Of a stretch of DNA of 64,000 nt, positions 11,760 through 21,679 are shown piece after piece (position 1 is the first letter of the stretch; the number at the start of each line of letters is the position of its first letter). The stretch is from Tamarix chinensis (taxonomy: Eukaryota; Streptophyta; Magnoliopsida; Caryophyllales; Tamaricaceae). The stretch spans positions 106,385,422 through 106,449,421 of the forward strand of contig CM060175.1 in the NCBI GenBank assembly GCA_030549775.1, given 5' to 3'. Under the pieces are notes generated by a model that worked only from the letters and a program-made list of their open reading frames with translations, did no database searches and was not told the DNA's origin. Position numbers and translations under genes: made by a program.

Positions 11760-12460
11760 AAGAACTTATGGTGAAACATAAATATAACAATGGTGAAACA
11801 TCAATTCTAATATGAGTAACTAATAATGGTGAAACATTGATGGTAATAGTGATGAAACATTAGTAGTAATAATAAAGGACAATTGGTAATAATATTGAGT
11901 CAGGGTGAAATATAAATACAATTATGATGAAGCATAAAAACAACTATAATAAAATGTGAATATAACAATGGTGAAATATAAATGTAGCAATAGTAAAATA
12001 TGATAACCCCCCTCAAAATTGCAACTATCGATGGTGACATATGACAACAAATACAATAAAATATGAACATAACAATAGTGAAATATGAATATAATTATGG
12101 TGAAACATTAAAACTTATTTTTTAAGAAAATACCACAACTAATTTTGGTGAAATTTAACACCATCTATGATGAAACATTAAGACATTTATGGTGAAACAT
12201 AGAGACAACCATATTGAAATAAAAACATAACAGTAATAAAATATAAGTATTATAATGATATAGGTATGGTGAATATGAACTCGGTAATGATGAAACATAT
12301 GAAAAAACAATGATGAAACATAAAATATAATGAAAGATATAAACAAATTTTAATATGAAACTTGAGGACAATAATGATAAAATATTAACACAGTAAAGGT
12401 GAAACATAACGACAATAATGGTGAAATACAAGATATAGTGAAGGACATGACAATATTTTA
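11760..12460. repeat. Degenerate GGTGAAACAT minisatellite
   Basis: The phrase GGTGAAACAT(A/T)AA and close variants (GATGAAACAT, GGTGAAATAT) recurs dozens of times with a spacing near 20-25 bp, often followed by AACAATA or ACAACTAT. The array is ancient and imperfect and abuts the Cassandra element directly. The histidine/tyrosine/valine-rich frames on the minus strand are artefacts. Confidence 0.85.
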
Positions 12461-12469
12461 CATCGTATA

Positions 12470-12773
12470 TGTAATACCCTAAATTGAGTGGAGTGTTATA
12501 AGGATTGATCTGGCTACTTATATCAACATGGTATACCATCCTTTTAGTGATTCTGTCCTAAGAACTCTATAGTTAAGCGTGCTGGTTGTGAAGCAGTTTT
12601 AGGATAGGTGACCGTCCTTCGAAGTTTTAGAAATTTTCTAAAAATTTATCGAGAAGTGCGTGAGTGAGGACAAAGCGAGTTGAAAAGACTTGTGTTGATT
12701 TGTGGGGCCAGCCGTTCAATCTAATAGTACTCCAAGGTAGCCCCCGTGTGGGTGATCGACTCGGGGTGTTACA
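12470..12773 (+). repeat. Cassandra 5' LTR (304 bp)
   Basis: Starts TGTAATACCCT and ends TCGGGGTGTTACA. It carries the better-preserved 5S-like segment, including AGTTAAGCGTGCT at 12571-12583 and GGATAGGTGACC at 12602-12613. Confidence 0.93.
12528..12613 (+). other. 5S-rRNA-like domain in Cassandra LTR
   Basis: The order GTATACCAT ... AAGAACTCTATAGTTAAGCGTGCT ... GCAGTTTTAGGATAGGTGACC follows plant 5S rRNA through the internal control region. It contains the A-box-like AGTTAAGCGTGCT and C-box-like GGATAGGTGACC (5S has GGATGGGTGACC). It is not a functional 5S gene: it is diverged and has no 5S terminator context. Confidence 0.88.
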
Positions 12774-12775
12774 AA

Positions 12776-12787
12776 TGGTATCAGAGC
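12776..12787 (+). promoter_or_regulatory. Primer binding site, initiator Met-tRNA type
   Basis: TGGTATCAGAGC, complementary to the 3' end of initiator Met-tRNA, placed two bases after the left LTR. Confidence 0.92.
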
Positions 12788-12920
12788 GAAACCGCGACTG
12801 TGAGTTAAAATTGGATGAGCCAGTTAGCCACCTAGTAGGATAATTCTTGGGATAAATTGTATTGATACAATTATTGGTTAAAGCGTAACGAGGACGTTGC
12901 GTTCTTTGAGTGGAGGTGAA

Positions 12921-13206
12921 TGTAATACCTTAAATTGAGCGGATCCTTATAAGGATTGATCTGACTACTTATATTAACATAATATACCATCCTTTTGGGA
13001 ATTCCATTCTAAGAACTCTATATTTAAGTGTACTGACTGTGGAACAATTTTAAGATGGATGACCCTTCTGGGAAAATTTCTCTGGAAGAGCGTGAGTAAG
13101 GACAAAGTGCGCCGAAAGGATTCGTGTTGATTTGTGGTGACAGCCGATCAATCCAAAAGCATTCCAAGGTAACCCCCGCGTGATCGTATCAACTCGGGGT
13201 GTTACA
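12921..13206 (+). repeat. Cassandra 3' LTR (286 bp)
   Basis: Starts TGTAATACCTT and ends CTCGGGGTGTTACA. The 5S-like segment is more decayed (TATTTAAGTGTACTGACTG, then AAGATGGATGACC). Several substitutions and a deletion separate it from the left LTR. Confidence 0.93.
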
Positions 13207-14140
13207 GTATATTTTTTGTCAAAATTAAATATGAATATAGGCTTTTATTTATAAAGAAAAATCTAAAAAATATTATGATATTTTTTTTAATAATCCAAAC
13301 TAAATATAATCCAATTTATAAAATTTAAACAAACAACAAATTAATCTTATTTGTATTAAGTCCTGAATACTATTATTCTCAAAAGTTACTGATTTATTTT
13401 CAAAAAATTTACCCATTACGCCAAATATACTAATTGTAAAGTCTGTAGACATAAGCGGGGATCAAACTTGGGTATATAGCAGCTCTTCACACGCCAGATA
13501 TCAACCAAGTAGGATGCTCTTGGTATCACATCCTCCTTAATTGATAGGCTAGCTCATTGCATTGGTCAAATAATTGTTGTTTTATTGAAGGAAGGGGAGT
13601 CAGACGCATAGGATTAGACTTCGAGTCATGTATGGGAAAAAACCCGGTCAAATAATCTATTTTCTTTTGTTGGATATCATTTTATTATGAGCAACATGAT
13701 TAAAAGTAGGAATGATTCTGCAAAAGAACAATAGGTTGCATCGGTTGAAAGTCTGAGACAAAGCAATAATTATTTCAAAATAATGTGGTTACACAATAAT
13801 AGAGCCCCCCTGATATTGCTTTTCAAGCTTGCATGTGCAAGCTACAGTTGATACTAATATCGTATATATAAAATATATTTCACCCAGGTATCTATACACC
13901 TTTTGGGTAGAAGACCTGCTGTACAGGAAAGGAGATCAGCCGTGCGCGGAGATGTTCCAACAAACAAGGGCGACTCTTAAAATTCCAAATTATGGACCTT
14001 TAAGTAGCCTGGAACATCATGACTATCAGCCAGATTCCTAGCAGCTACTAGTTAGGAAGGATAATGCATGCAAAACTGATGTGATGCAGATAGTATAAAA
14101 TATAGCAACTAGGCAACACTAACGTACGTACATGGTAATA
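13207..14140. other. Intergenic, downstream flank of the SOFL gene
   Basis: No supported gene. A 70-codon frame at 13829-14041 (plus) resembles nothing I know. The part adjoining 14141 is probably the 3' UTR of the minus-strand SOFL gene. Confidence 0.5.
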
Positions 14141-15144
14141 CTAAGACACATAGTTCAACAACATGGACAAAGGGACCAAACAAATTCCCTTATTCCTTAG
14201 CTGTGCACAGTTGCTATCTTTCCCTAAAAAGCCAACCTGAGTGCCCTGCCCTGTCTGATCAAACCCACTTCCATTTTCCTGCAAAAAAAAGCGGACATGG
14301 CAAATTTGTTAGTTATAATAGTACAAGCAACCCCTTCCTTTTTCTACCATCATATTAAATCACAAAATCCAGTACAGACAGCTTCCATTCATGAAGAGTA
14401 GCTACTGTCTCACGAGAATCACACACATATAATATAGATAGCCTTTTTATAAGAGGGTGGGTACGAAAAATGACATTTTAGCTAGACCAAGAAGATATAT
14501 ATATATATAACAAGCGAATCGTGTAATGATATTCGATCTTTTTACCTGACAGAATTGCCTAACATCCCTATCCTGGGACTTCATATTCATGTACAACTGG
14601 TTCAAATCGTGTGCCTAGTCAAAAATCGATCGAGGCAACAAAAAATGAGAAGTATATATGATAGAATCTTAAAGGCGAAAGACAGAAGAACAAGAGCGGA
14701 CACGTCAGTGAAGAATATAACCACCAGGTAGGAGAGCGCATTTTTCTTTACCTTGGGGCTATGGGAAGGTGAGCTCGCGGTGTCCTCCAGCTCATGATCA
14801 ATCACATCTGTATTCGTTTTTCTCTTCTTTGAACCAATCCTTCCATGACGATCCTTGCTCAAAGACGATTCTACGACGTTGTTGTCGTCGTCGAAAGAAC
14901 ATCCCTGCTTTCTATTACCTGAGCAAGCGGTTGGGGAAACCATGGACGAGCTTTCCCAGCCACAAAAAGATGAAAAGGTACGATGATCTTTGGTATTTTT
15001 ATTGTTCTTATTGTTGTTTGACATGAAATCTTCAAGATAAACCGTCCATCCACTCTCCTCGTCACAAGAGTAATCGTCTCTACTGCTACATGAAGGTCTA
15101 GGCTTGCTCCTGTAGTAGTTTGTTGAAATCAAAGATTCCTCCAT
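14141..15144 (-). CDS. SOB FIVE-LIKE (SOFL) protein, three exons
   Basis: Spliced CDS on minus: exon 1 15144-14752 (131 codons), exon 2 14614-14546 (23 codons), exon 3 14278-14141 (45 codons plus TAG), about 199 aa in all. Exon joins use AAG/GTAAAG, TAG/GCAC, CAG/GTAAAA and TTGCAG/GAAA, all in phase 0. The protein has the SOFL-A signature SGWTVYL at residues 31-37 and a SOFL-B-like SSMVSPTA near 66-73, where the family usually has DSMVSDAS. It also has a basic KKRK (106-109) that could be a nuclear signal, DLNQLYMN in exon 2 and a C-terminal KGICLVPLSML typical of the family. SOB5 and its SOFL relatives in Arabidopsis are plant-specific proteins that raise cytokinin output and affect leaf and stem growth. 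That role is inherited by inference only. Reading straight past 14752 into the intron gives a false hydrophobic tail. The altered SOFL-B start (D to S) is the only oddity, and no disabling change is seen. Confidence 0.88.
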
Positions 15145-15156
15145 CTCGGCCGGTAG

Positions 15157-15335
15157 GCTATATTATACAAAGAACTGACTAGCTAAAAAGTTTCCGAAGA
15201 CAGGCTAGCAAAAGAGAGTTTTGACAATACTATTTGGAATGCTGCTCGTTAAACGGTTTGACACTTCTGATCTGAAGAGACCCTTAAGAGGTCACACAAT
15301 ACATACATATATATATATCTAGAGAGAGAGAGCAG
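15157..15335 (-). promoter_or_regulatory. Putative 5' UTR and promoter of the SOFL gene
   Basis: Upstream of the ATG, the minus strand has an AGATATATATATATGT TATA-like run (about 15305-15322) next to a CT repeat (rc of AGAGAGAGAGAGCAG at 15321-15335). A second AT-rich TATAATATA lies close to the ATG (about 15157-15166). A TATA box with CT-rich flank is usual for plant promoters. Which one sets the start site is not decided by sequence. Confidence 0.4.
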
Positions 15336-15448
15336 TAGAGAATGGCAGGTCAATGGAAGGAAAATAATTGCACGATTAACTAGAATCGAGTGTGGGGCCA
15401 CAGAAGTTTAGGAATCTTAATCAGCAGCTAAATGGAAGAGGGGAGGGG

Positions 15449-15470
15449 GAGAGAGAGAGAGAGAGAGAGA
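15449..15470. repeat. (GA)n microsatellite
   Basis: Eleven or so GA units directly after a G-rich run, about 300 bp upstream of the SOFL start. Confidence 0.9.
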
Positions 15471-15940
15471 ATGTTTGACCTCAAAATGTTGTGGTGTAGA
15501 TTAGATACCGGTCAGCAGAGATTTTTTGCCCATTTTTTTTATATACTTCTCGGGGTGGTAAGACCCCACATAAATGCCACTACATATTATATGAACGAGT
15601 AGTCGCTCCCTCAAAGTCGCGCCCTAGAAAGCATTCAAGAATATCTCATGAGGTTACGACTTCCTACATTTTCTCCCTCTCTCTGTCTATATACCTTCCT
15701 ATTGCCGGGCTTATTCTGATCATACTAACATATGCTCAAAATGAGTTGAGCGATTAGGAAGCCTGCCTTGGTGCTTCTGAAAAATAAGATATATATTCTG
15801 AAAAATGATAAGCTAGCTAGAAGACAGACGACAGACTGCAGCAGCTGTAAAACTTTTCCTCCGCACCCCACGACAAATGATGCAAAAGCACTCATCTTCC
15901 TAAAGATTCAACGTAAACAAACAAAAACTACAAAAGATGT

Positions 15941-15971
<31 letters not shown>

Positions 15972-16603
15972 CATATGTATGTATGTATTCATACATACAT
16001 AAGATTGGCATCAAAGTCATTCCAATAATAAGGGCCCATTCTCTTCTTCTGAATTTTTCTGATACAAAAAAGGCTGTTTTTTTTTCTTTCTTTTTTTAGG
16101 TTGGTTTTTATGATTATTATTAGTAGTAGTATTTGAGATATGATCTAACTTTCACAGATATAATACGAACATAAGGTGACGAGAAGAGGCCTAGGAAAAC
16201 AATTTCAACAGATAAGGGCAGGAAAACCATCTCAATTTACACAACCTGACCTATTTGCGTTTAGTAAGAACAGGAATGAAACAGGCATACAAGTCTGCTA
16301 TACAATCTCAACAGAAAAAGTTACTAGTACAGAGCGCATACCTATATGCATATCTCCTCTATATTACGAGAGGAAAGAAGTAAGTTTTCGGAATATATTT
16401 ATTAAGTTTGGAAATCCACAATGCAAATCCTCTGGAAAGACATGCTCAGAAGTCAGGCCCTCATCATTGGGAGAGCATGAAAATTGACTCCATCAGTTCA
16501 TCCAGAATCAAAACATTTGAAATAATATAAAAAAATGGAGTTTAACTTCATCAAAGGATAATTTAATGAAATATCCATCTTCTGACTTCAGCCTCAACTG
16601 GAT

Positions 16604-16636
<33 letters not shown>

Positions 16637-19600
16637 CACTATCCAATGTTGGCACCAGATGCATTAGCATATATAAATCGACTTGGAGGATAGGCTGGCG
16701 ACGACTATTGTACTAAATGTTTAGTTTATTTGATTTTTTCTCCTTCGGGAACAATCTCAACAATGTGCCGGTAATCCCTTCATTATAACTAACAGCACCA
16801 CAACCTCACTTACATATGGCAAATTAATGAAGAGTTTTATATTAGATCTAATCTTGATTTGAAAAAGATTTATTTTCAAAGCACAAGTTGAGGAACATCG
16901 ACGTCAAATTTATTTTCAACATTATTAATTGCTATTGAAATTGAACCGGAAGCTAGCTAGTAGCAAAGTCGCTTAGCATATATCCTTCTGTTAGAAAAGA
17001 ATTAATGACGTGTACAAAATTATCGTGTGTTATCTCCTTTTATTTTTGGCCCCTTGGCCCCTTCCTTTCGATAGTGCTCCTAGTGAAGCATATCATATTA
17101 TACTCTATCCGTATCGACAAAAAAATTATTCTATCCTTAAATTTTTATATAAAAAAAGAAAATCAATTTAAAGTAGTCATTCTATACTTTTCATTTTTAC
17201 CCTATTTTTTTTTAATTATCTATACATTAAATATTTTATTATTTTTTAATAAATAATATAGATATAATTTTAAAACTACTTTTATTATTTCCTTAAAAAT
17301 TATGTAGATTATTAGAATATCTTTTTTTATTTATAAGGAAACAATATCTTCTAAAACCAGTCTATTAATTTTAACATAATATAATATCCATTTCGGGAAA
17401 ACCAAGGCAAGTAAGAAAATTAATGGTTTGTTAGTTTATTTGGTATTACTTGTTAAAATTTAATTATCTAAAACAATTATTTATTTTTAAAACTTTTAAA
17501 GCTATCATGGATAATTATTTATATCGAAGGTTAAATTTTTTTAAGATAAATAATTATTTTTTATAAGTAATTTTAGGATTATTAATCATGCGAACCGAAG
17601 CAAGCAAGCCATAAAGAAGCAAAATTATAGTGCAACAAATTTCCGCCATAGAGTACTAATTCAACGTTTCGGTGAGGCCTGACATTGAATGTTGGAGCCT
17701 TATGCATGAATAAAATTTAAAATTGGTTAAAGGTCATGTCAATTTGGAGCGTCTCCTTCTCTGACTTATCTATGAAATGCCCTATGGTTGCCAATATCTT
17801 AGCTCTCTATCATTCATTTCACTCCTCATTCCAGCCTCTAGACCTTCACAGCTGTTGTACTAAACCTAGCTAAAACGAGAGGTTGACACCATTTTATCTT
17901 TCGGGGCTGAAATATATTCAATCCTTGTTCTGCTAGATTTGAAACCATGCTTTTTTTCTTTCTTTCTTTGTTTTTTTTTTCAATTTCCCTATTCTATATT
18001 TATTGACCTTTTCATTTCTCAGATAACATATATTTTCAGATAAAAGATCCTGTCTCAATATTTATTTCCAAGATGAAGATTTGCTTCTATTATTTTGTAG
18101 AAAAATATCTCAGGTCATTGAACCTAGCTAACTAGCTACTAATAACTTCCACATATTATTTTGTTGGGCACCCATCAAGTGTCAAAGCATGACATCAACT
18201 AGGCTACCGATGGCTCTATGTAAACCACATGGATTGACGGCACAAAAGCGCCCAGCTTTAATATTCCCCTTCCTCCAGATGACATACATAAAATATCTCC
18301 AAGGAATAAAAAAATAATAAAAAAAAATCCAGAAGGATAGCGAATGGCTGATTAAATATCAAGAATATCATAATATGTCTGCCACGTATATATTCAATTA
18401 GAATGATTGCAATACGTTGACAGTTCTGACATATGGACGCCATGTATTGGTAAATAAGGATACTTTATCATAATTATTGTTATGAGATGGAGAAGGTGTG
18501 CTTATGGCTTGGGCGTCCAATTATAAAACAATAAGATTAGGGATGACAAACATTATTCCTAACGGGTTTAAGTCAAATTCTGCGAAGTATTAAAGCCCTC
18601 TTTCATTAATTCTAACCTTTTGCTCCAGGATTAATTACAACAACTAGTGTGAAGTGAAGTAGGTCAGACGAAGAGTTCTTGTGCTGGTTAGAGAAATGGC
18701 ATTTTCAATAGCCGAATAAACCAGAAGGCAGGCTAGGTAGCCAACCCAGATGTGAAGCATCTGACAGCTCATATGTGACCTTGCATACACCGCGCGACAA
18801 ATTCCCAGACCAAAACGTCGAGGAAAATTTTACCTTGGGATATATATAGTAAAGAAAAATGCGAAATCCTTTTGTCAGAGTAAACAAAAATGCATAGCAA
18901 CATAACAGGAAAAGAAGATTTTCATGCTATCAGTCATGAACTCTGAATTAAGCAGAACAATCGGCAAGCTTCAGTACAAGAGCAAAAAATATATATATAT
19001 ATATATAAAAAAAGGAAAGGAAAAATGAAGCTTATTAACTATGGGTCTTCCCACTTCCACTGGGTCAAACATTATGAACCACAATCTAAGCAAAATGGAC
19101 ACAATGATCACATCAGAAATGATGTCGCATTTAACTAATATTTATATATGCAGAGCTCAGCAAACCAACCTCTATGCTATGCTATTATGGTGTAAAATAA
19201 CGACGATACGTGAAGCAGTATTCGATCCTTCAGGGCATCCGAAATAGCCCCCATCATATGTCCGCCGCACACGCATGTGATAGATAGAGGGCCGGCCACA
19301 CATCTGCATCCACAAAGATTTTTAGTGGAGAAGTCGCATCGACTGTTTCCCAACAAATCTGAAGCAGTGATTTCTTGACGCTAATGTTTCTGGGCCTATA
19401 AATATAAATATATATATTTTCCATGCAAATATGATTCCAATCGAATGGCAAACTAGCTTTCTCTGTGGTTAATGTAAAGGTAAATAAAAGGACAGTCAAG
19501 CAATAGTCACAAGCCAGCCAGATACAACTTCTGAAATGATAGGTGTAGCAAAGGTAAATATGTAACTACTGTCTCAGAAAAAGCACGGGGAATTATTTCG

Positions 19601-20842
19601 TTGAGGAGGATCGATGCCATGGAATTAATGTAAATTGGTCAATAAGAATTACGTATATAAACCAAAAAACAAAGCAAACTCCAATGATGCAGCATATATT
19701 ATACCAAGACCCAAATAATTAAGTTCATGTTTAGAGTCACTTAGTAAAAATAATTATCGATAATAATTATTTATTTAAAAAACTTTTAATCTCTATTTTT
19801 AATAAGTAGTTTTAAATATATCTAATAAAAGAACGTATGTCTATCCATAAGTTTGTACTTGGCATATAGGATCGGAGTTGTTTGTCCCATTACTGAGATT
19901 TCTACAGGGTTTCTCCATTAGCTATACTAACCTAAGAATATGCGGAATAAGTATAGTCGTGTGGCTATGCATAATTAAATAAAATGTAATGTCACCAGCA
20001 GTTGTCAAGGAAAAATAGACATATCTAAGCGAGATTAATGACAGGCTTTTTGGGAATGTTTACTGAACGGATATTTTAAAGTCAACAAACAAAACCTTTC
20101 CAAGAAAATATACCTCTCACACGAGTGCAGCGCTAAGATTTGGCTGGGATTTTTTATGGATCAAATACATAAAACTATGGCCGACTATAGCAGCAGAACA
20201 AGAGTGAACGGCCCCCTTTGCACACTGAAATATAGTAATAAGTAGCAAACTGACACTAAAAGAAAGTGTTCACCAAGAAAATGATTTCACCGCAAGGGCT
20301 TTATAAAATCCTGGGCCACAGAGCCTGAAGAATGGACTGCGGAGTACGGACATATTAAAACTGAATTAAACTTAAATACAATTGCATCTATCCGTTATCA
20401 TAAAATAAAATAAACAATTGCATCTATCCTCCTATGTGAGATGAACAAAAAAAAAAAAAAAAAACTCTCAAAATTTCATCGATCCTTCATTTTGTCCATA
20501 TTACTATGCCAACACTTCCTCAATCAGACTTTTGTTCTCCTCTAAATAAAGGGAGGAAGTTCCCTTATACCACCACGAACATATACTTATCCAGCTGCAT
20601 CATCATACACCTTCTAACTCTAAAAGTTAACTGTCGTATTCAGAATTGGTTCTTGCTTGATCATATCCATCCCTGATCCTCTCAGTTAACTTTCACTGTT
20701 AGAAGACGTAACTGATACTCGAACTAAAGTAAGTAATATTCATACATGAAATCAAGAATTCCATAACCAGGATATAAGGTTTGTATATAACTGTTACAGA
20801 CCCTTTAAAATTAAACAGGGGCAGAATCCAACCCATTAGATC
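15471..20842. other. Low-repeat island between SOFL and the possible second gene
   Basis: The base composition is more even than in the flanking transposon blocks and I recognise no element borders. It holds an (ATCT)n/(AT)n/(GTAT)n microsatellite cluster at 15940-16000 and (TA)n runs at about 16605-16637 and 18988-19006. Several short frames have coding-like composition without family resemblance, for example minus 18708-18887 ending SGLFGY and stop, and minus tails near 16440-16540. It may contain exons, introns or UTRs of an unrecognised gene or a non-coding RNA. I cannot support a specific model. Confidence 0.4.
15940..16000. repeat. Compound microsatellite (ATCT)n (AT)n (GTAT)n
   Basis: Six ATCT units, then ATATATATAT, then GCATATGTATGTATGTAT followed by its near mirror CATACATACAT. 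The right half can form a short hairpin. Confidence 0.9.
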
Positions 20843-20995
20843 CTAGGAAGGAGGTTGCGATGATTTATTATCCAAAGGAGCAGAGGAAAGTAAGTTAAGT
20901 GAACTTGTTTTGTTGGAGCAGAAGGTAGCAAAATTTTGATATGCACTGTTCAGAGCCTCGGCGGCATCAAATGGAAATAACACCGTCACTAACAT
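20843..20995 (-). CDS. Possible last exon of an unrecognised gene
   Basis: A minus-strand frame runs to a TAG at 20843-20845 and reads through FPFDAAEALNSAYQNF, then FCSNKTSS, and ends SSQPPS. The amino acid mix is protein-like rather than low complexity. Possible acceptors (GCCCAG, GTTAG) lie just upstream in the minus sense, but neither joins in phase with the exon candidate at 21137-21201. An exon is therefore missing from the model, or this is a pseudogene or chance. I do not recognise the family. Confidence 0.25.
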   Translation of the reverse strand: MLVTVLFPFDAAEALNSAYQNFATFCSNKTSSLNLLSSAPLDNKSSQPPS

Positions 20996-21136
20996 GCATC
21001 GCACTGGGCGACGACCAATTCAAATGCGCTCACTCAGTCACCTCCCTCATGTGACACAATCTAAATCCTCAAGAAATTGTTTACAGCACTTTGATTTTTT
21101 TTTTTCAGTCAATTTATGTAAAGCTCTGGACCTCAC

Positions 21137-21592
21137 CGGCCCCCAATATAATCCTCGACTGACAAAATCATTAGCGGACCTTCTTATCGCCACTCGCAGT
21201 GCTTAAGCTCAGCTACCAATGTACAGTTACTCGTACACCTAGTTAAACCCTAATATCACACTGACTAGAGAGCAAGTCAAAACCAATTGGAAAAAACACA
21301 AAAGACTTTGAATGCATAAACTCATCATGCTAGTAACCAAAATACCATGGATTTGAAATTTCCATACTGAACTTCACGAGTAAACACTACCCGGAAGAAC
21401 AATCGCGTAATGTAAAGATAGTAGGAGAACAAGATTAATCGTCAAAAAGTTCTTACCATGTTATAAACATAAAAATATTAAAAAAATAAATCGATTTAAC
21501 AACTTGATGGTGTAATTTTTACCTTCGGACATGGATAGTCGTGCGCCGAAAGGAGCGACAAGCGAGTCACCTGACTCCGGGGACACAATCAT
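21137..21592 (-). CDS. Possible first two exons of an unrecognised gene
   Basis: Exon 1 would be 21592-21523: ATG, then IVSPESGDSLVAPFGARLSMSE, ending in phase 1 at GAAG/GTAAAA. Exon 2 would be 21201-21137, entered after CTTAAG. It completes the split codon as Ala and reads LRVAIRRSANDFVSRGLYWG up to CCG/GTGAGG. The phase match across the intron and the ordinary composition favour real coding DNA. The acceptor lacks a good pyrimidine tract and no family is recognised. An in-frame TAA lies upstream of the ATG, which supports this start. Confidence is low without transcript data. Confidence 0.3.
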
Positions 21593-21679
21593 CTTGTAGA
21601 AAAAGCGTTACCTAAACTTACGTTTCGTTAATTCCTGATCATGTTAGCGTGGTATTTTTCGGCAGGGTTGTAATTAATA

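Larger units (their letters stand above)
12470..13206 (+). mobile_element. Cassandra-type TRIM retrotransposon (737 bp)
   Basis: A complete non-autonomous LTR element. It has two direct LTRs (12470-12773 and 12921-13206), each beginning TGTAATACC and ending CGGGGTGTTACA. Only ~147 bp of internal DNA lies between them. The primer site TGGTATCAGAGC starts two bases after the left LTR, and a purine-rich GAGTGGAGGTGAA sits against the right LTR. It is flanked by GTATA on both sides (12465-12469 and 13207-13211), a perfect 5-bp target duplication. Both LTRs hold a 5S-rRNA-like segment, the hallmark of Cassandra. There is no coding capacity, so it must be mobilised in trans. The two LTRs differ visibly, so the insertion is not recent. 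Confidence 0.93.

Noticed and set aside
12528..12613. A genuine 5S rRNA gene
   Set aside because: The segment is diverged and sits in an LTR that has a twin 400 bp away. Cassandra explains it fully.
13829..14041. 70-codon plus-strand frame beside the SOFL gene
   Set aside because: No family resemblance. It overlaps the likely 3' flank of the minus-strand gene and has an ordinary chance length.
16176..16540. 103-codon plus frame and coding-like minus tails (ending LDELMESIFMLSQ, or FRKLTSFLS)
   Set aside because: Different frames on opposite strands look equally protein-like, and no splice-consistent model or family match emerged.
17080..17410. Stowaway- or hAT-like MITE suggested by CTCTATCCGTATCGAC
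   Set aside because: I found no matching inverted end or target duplication on the other side.
18705..18887. Minus frame ending GWLPSLPSGLFGY
   Set aside because: Short and isolated, with no recognisable domain and no partner exon found.
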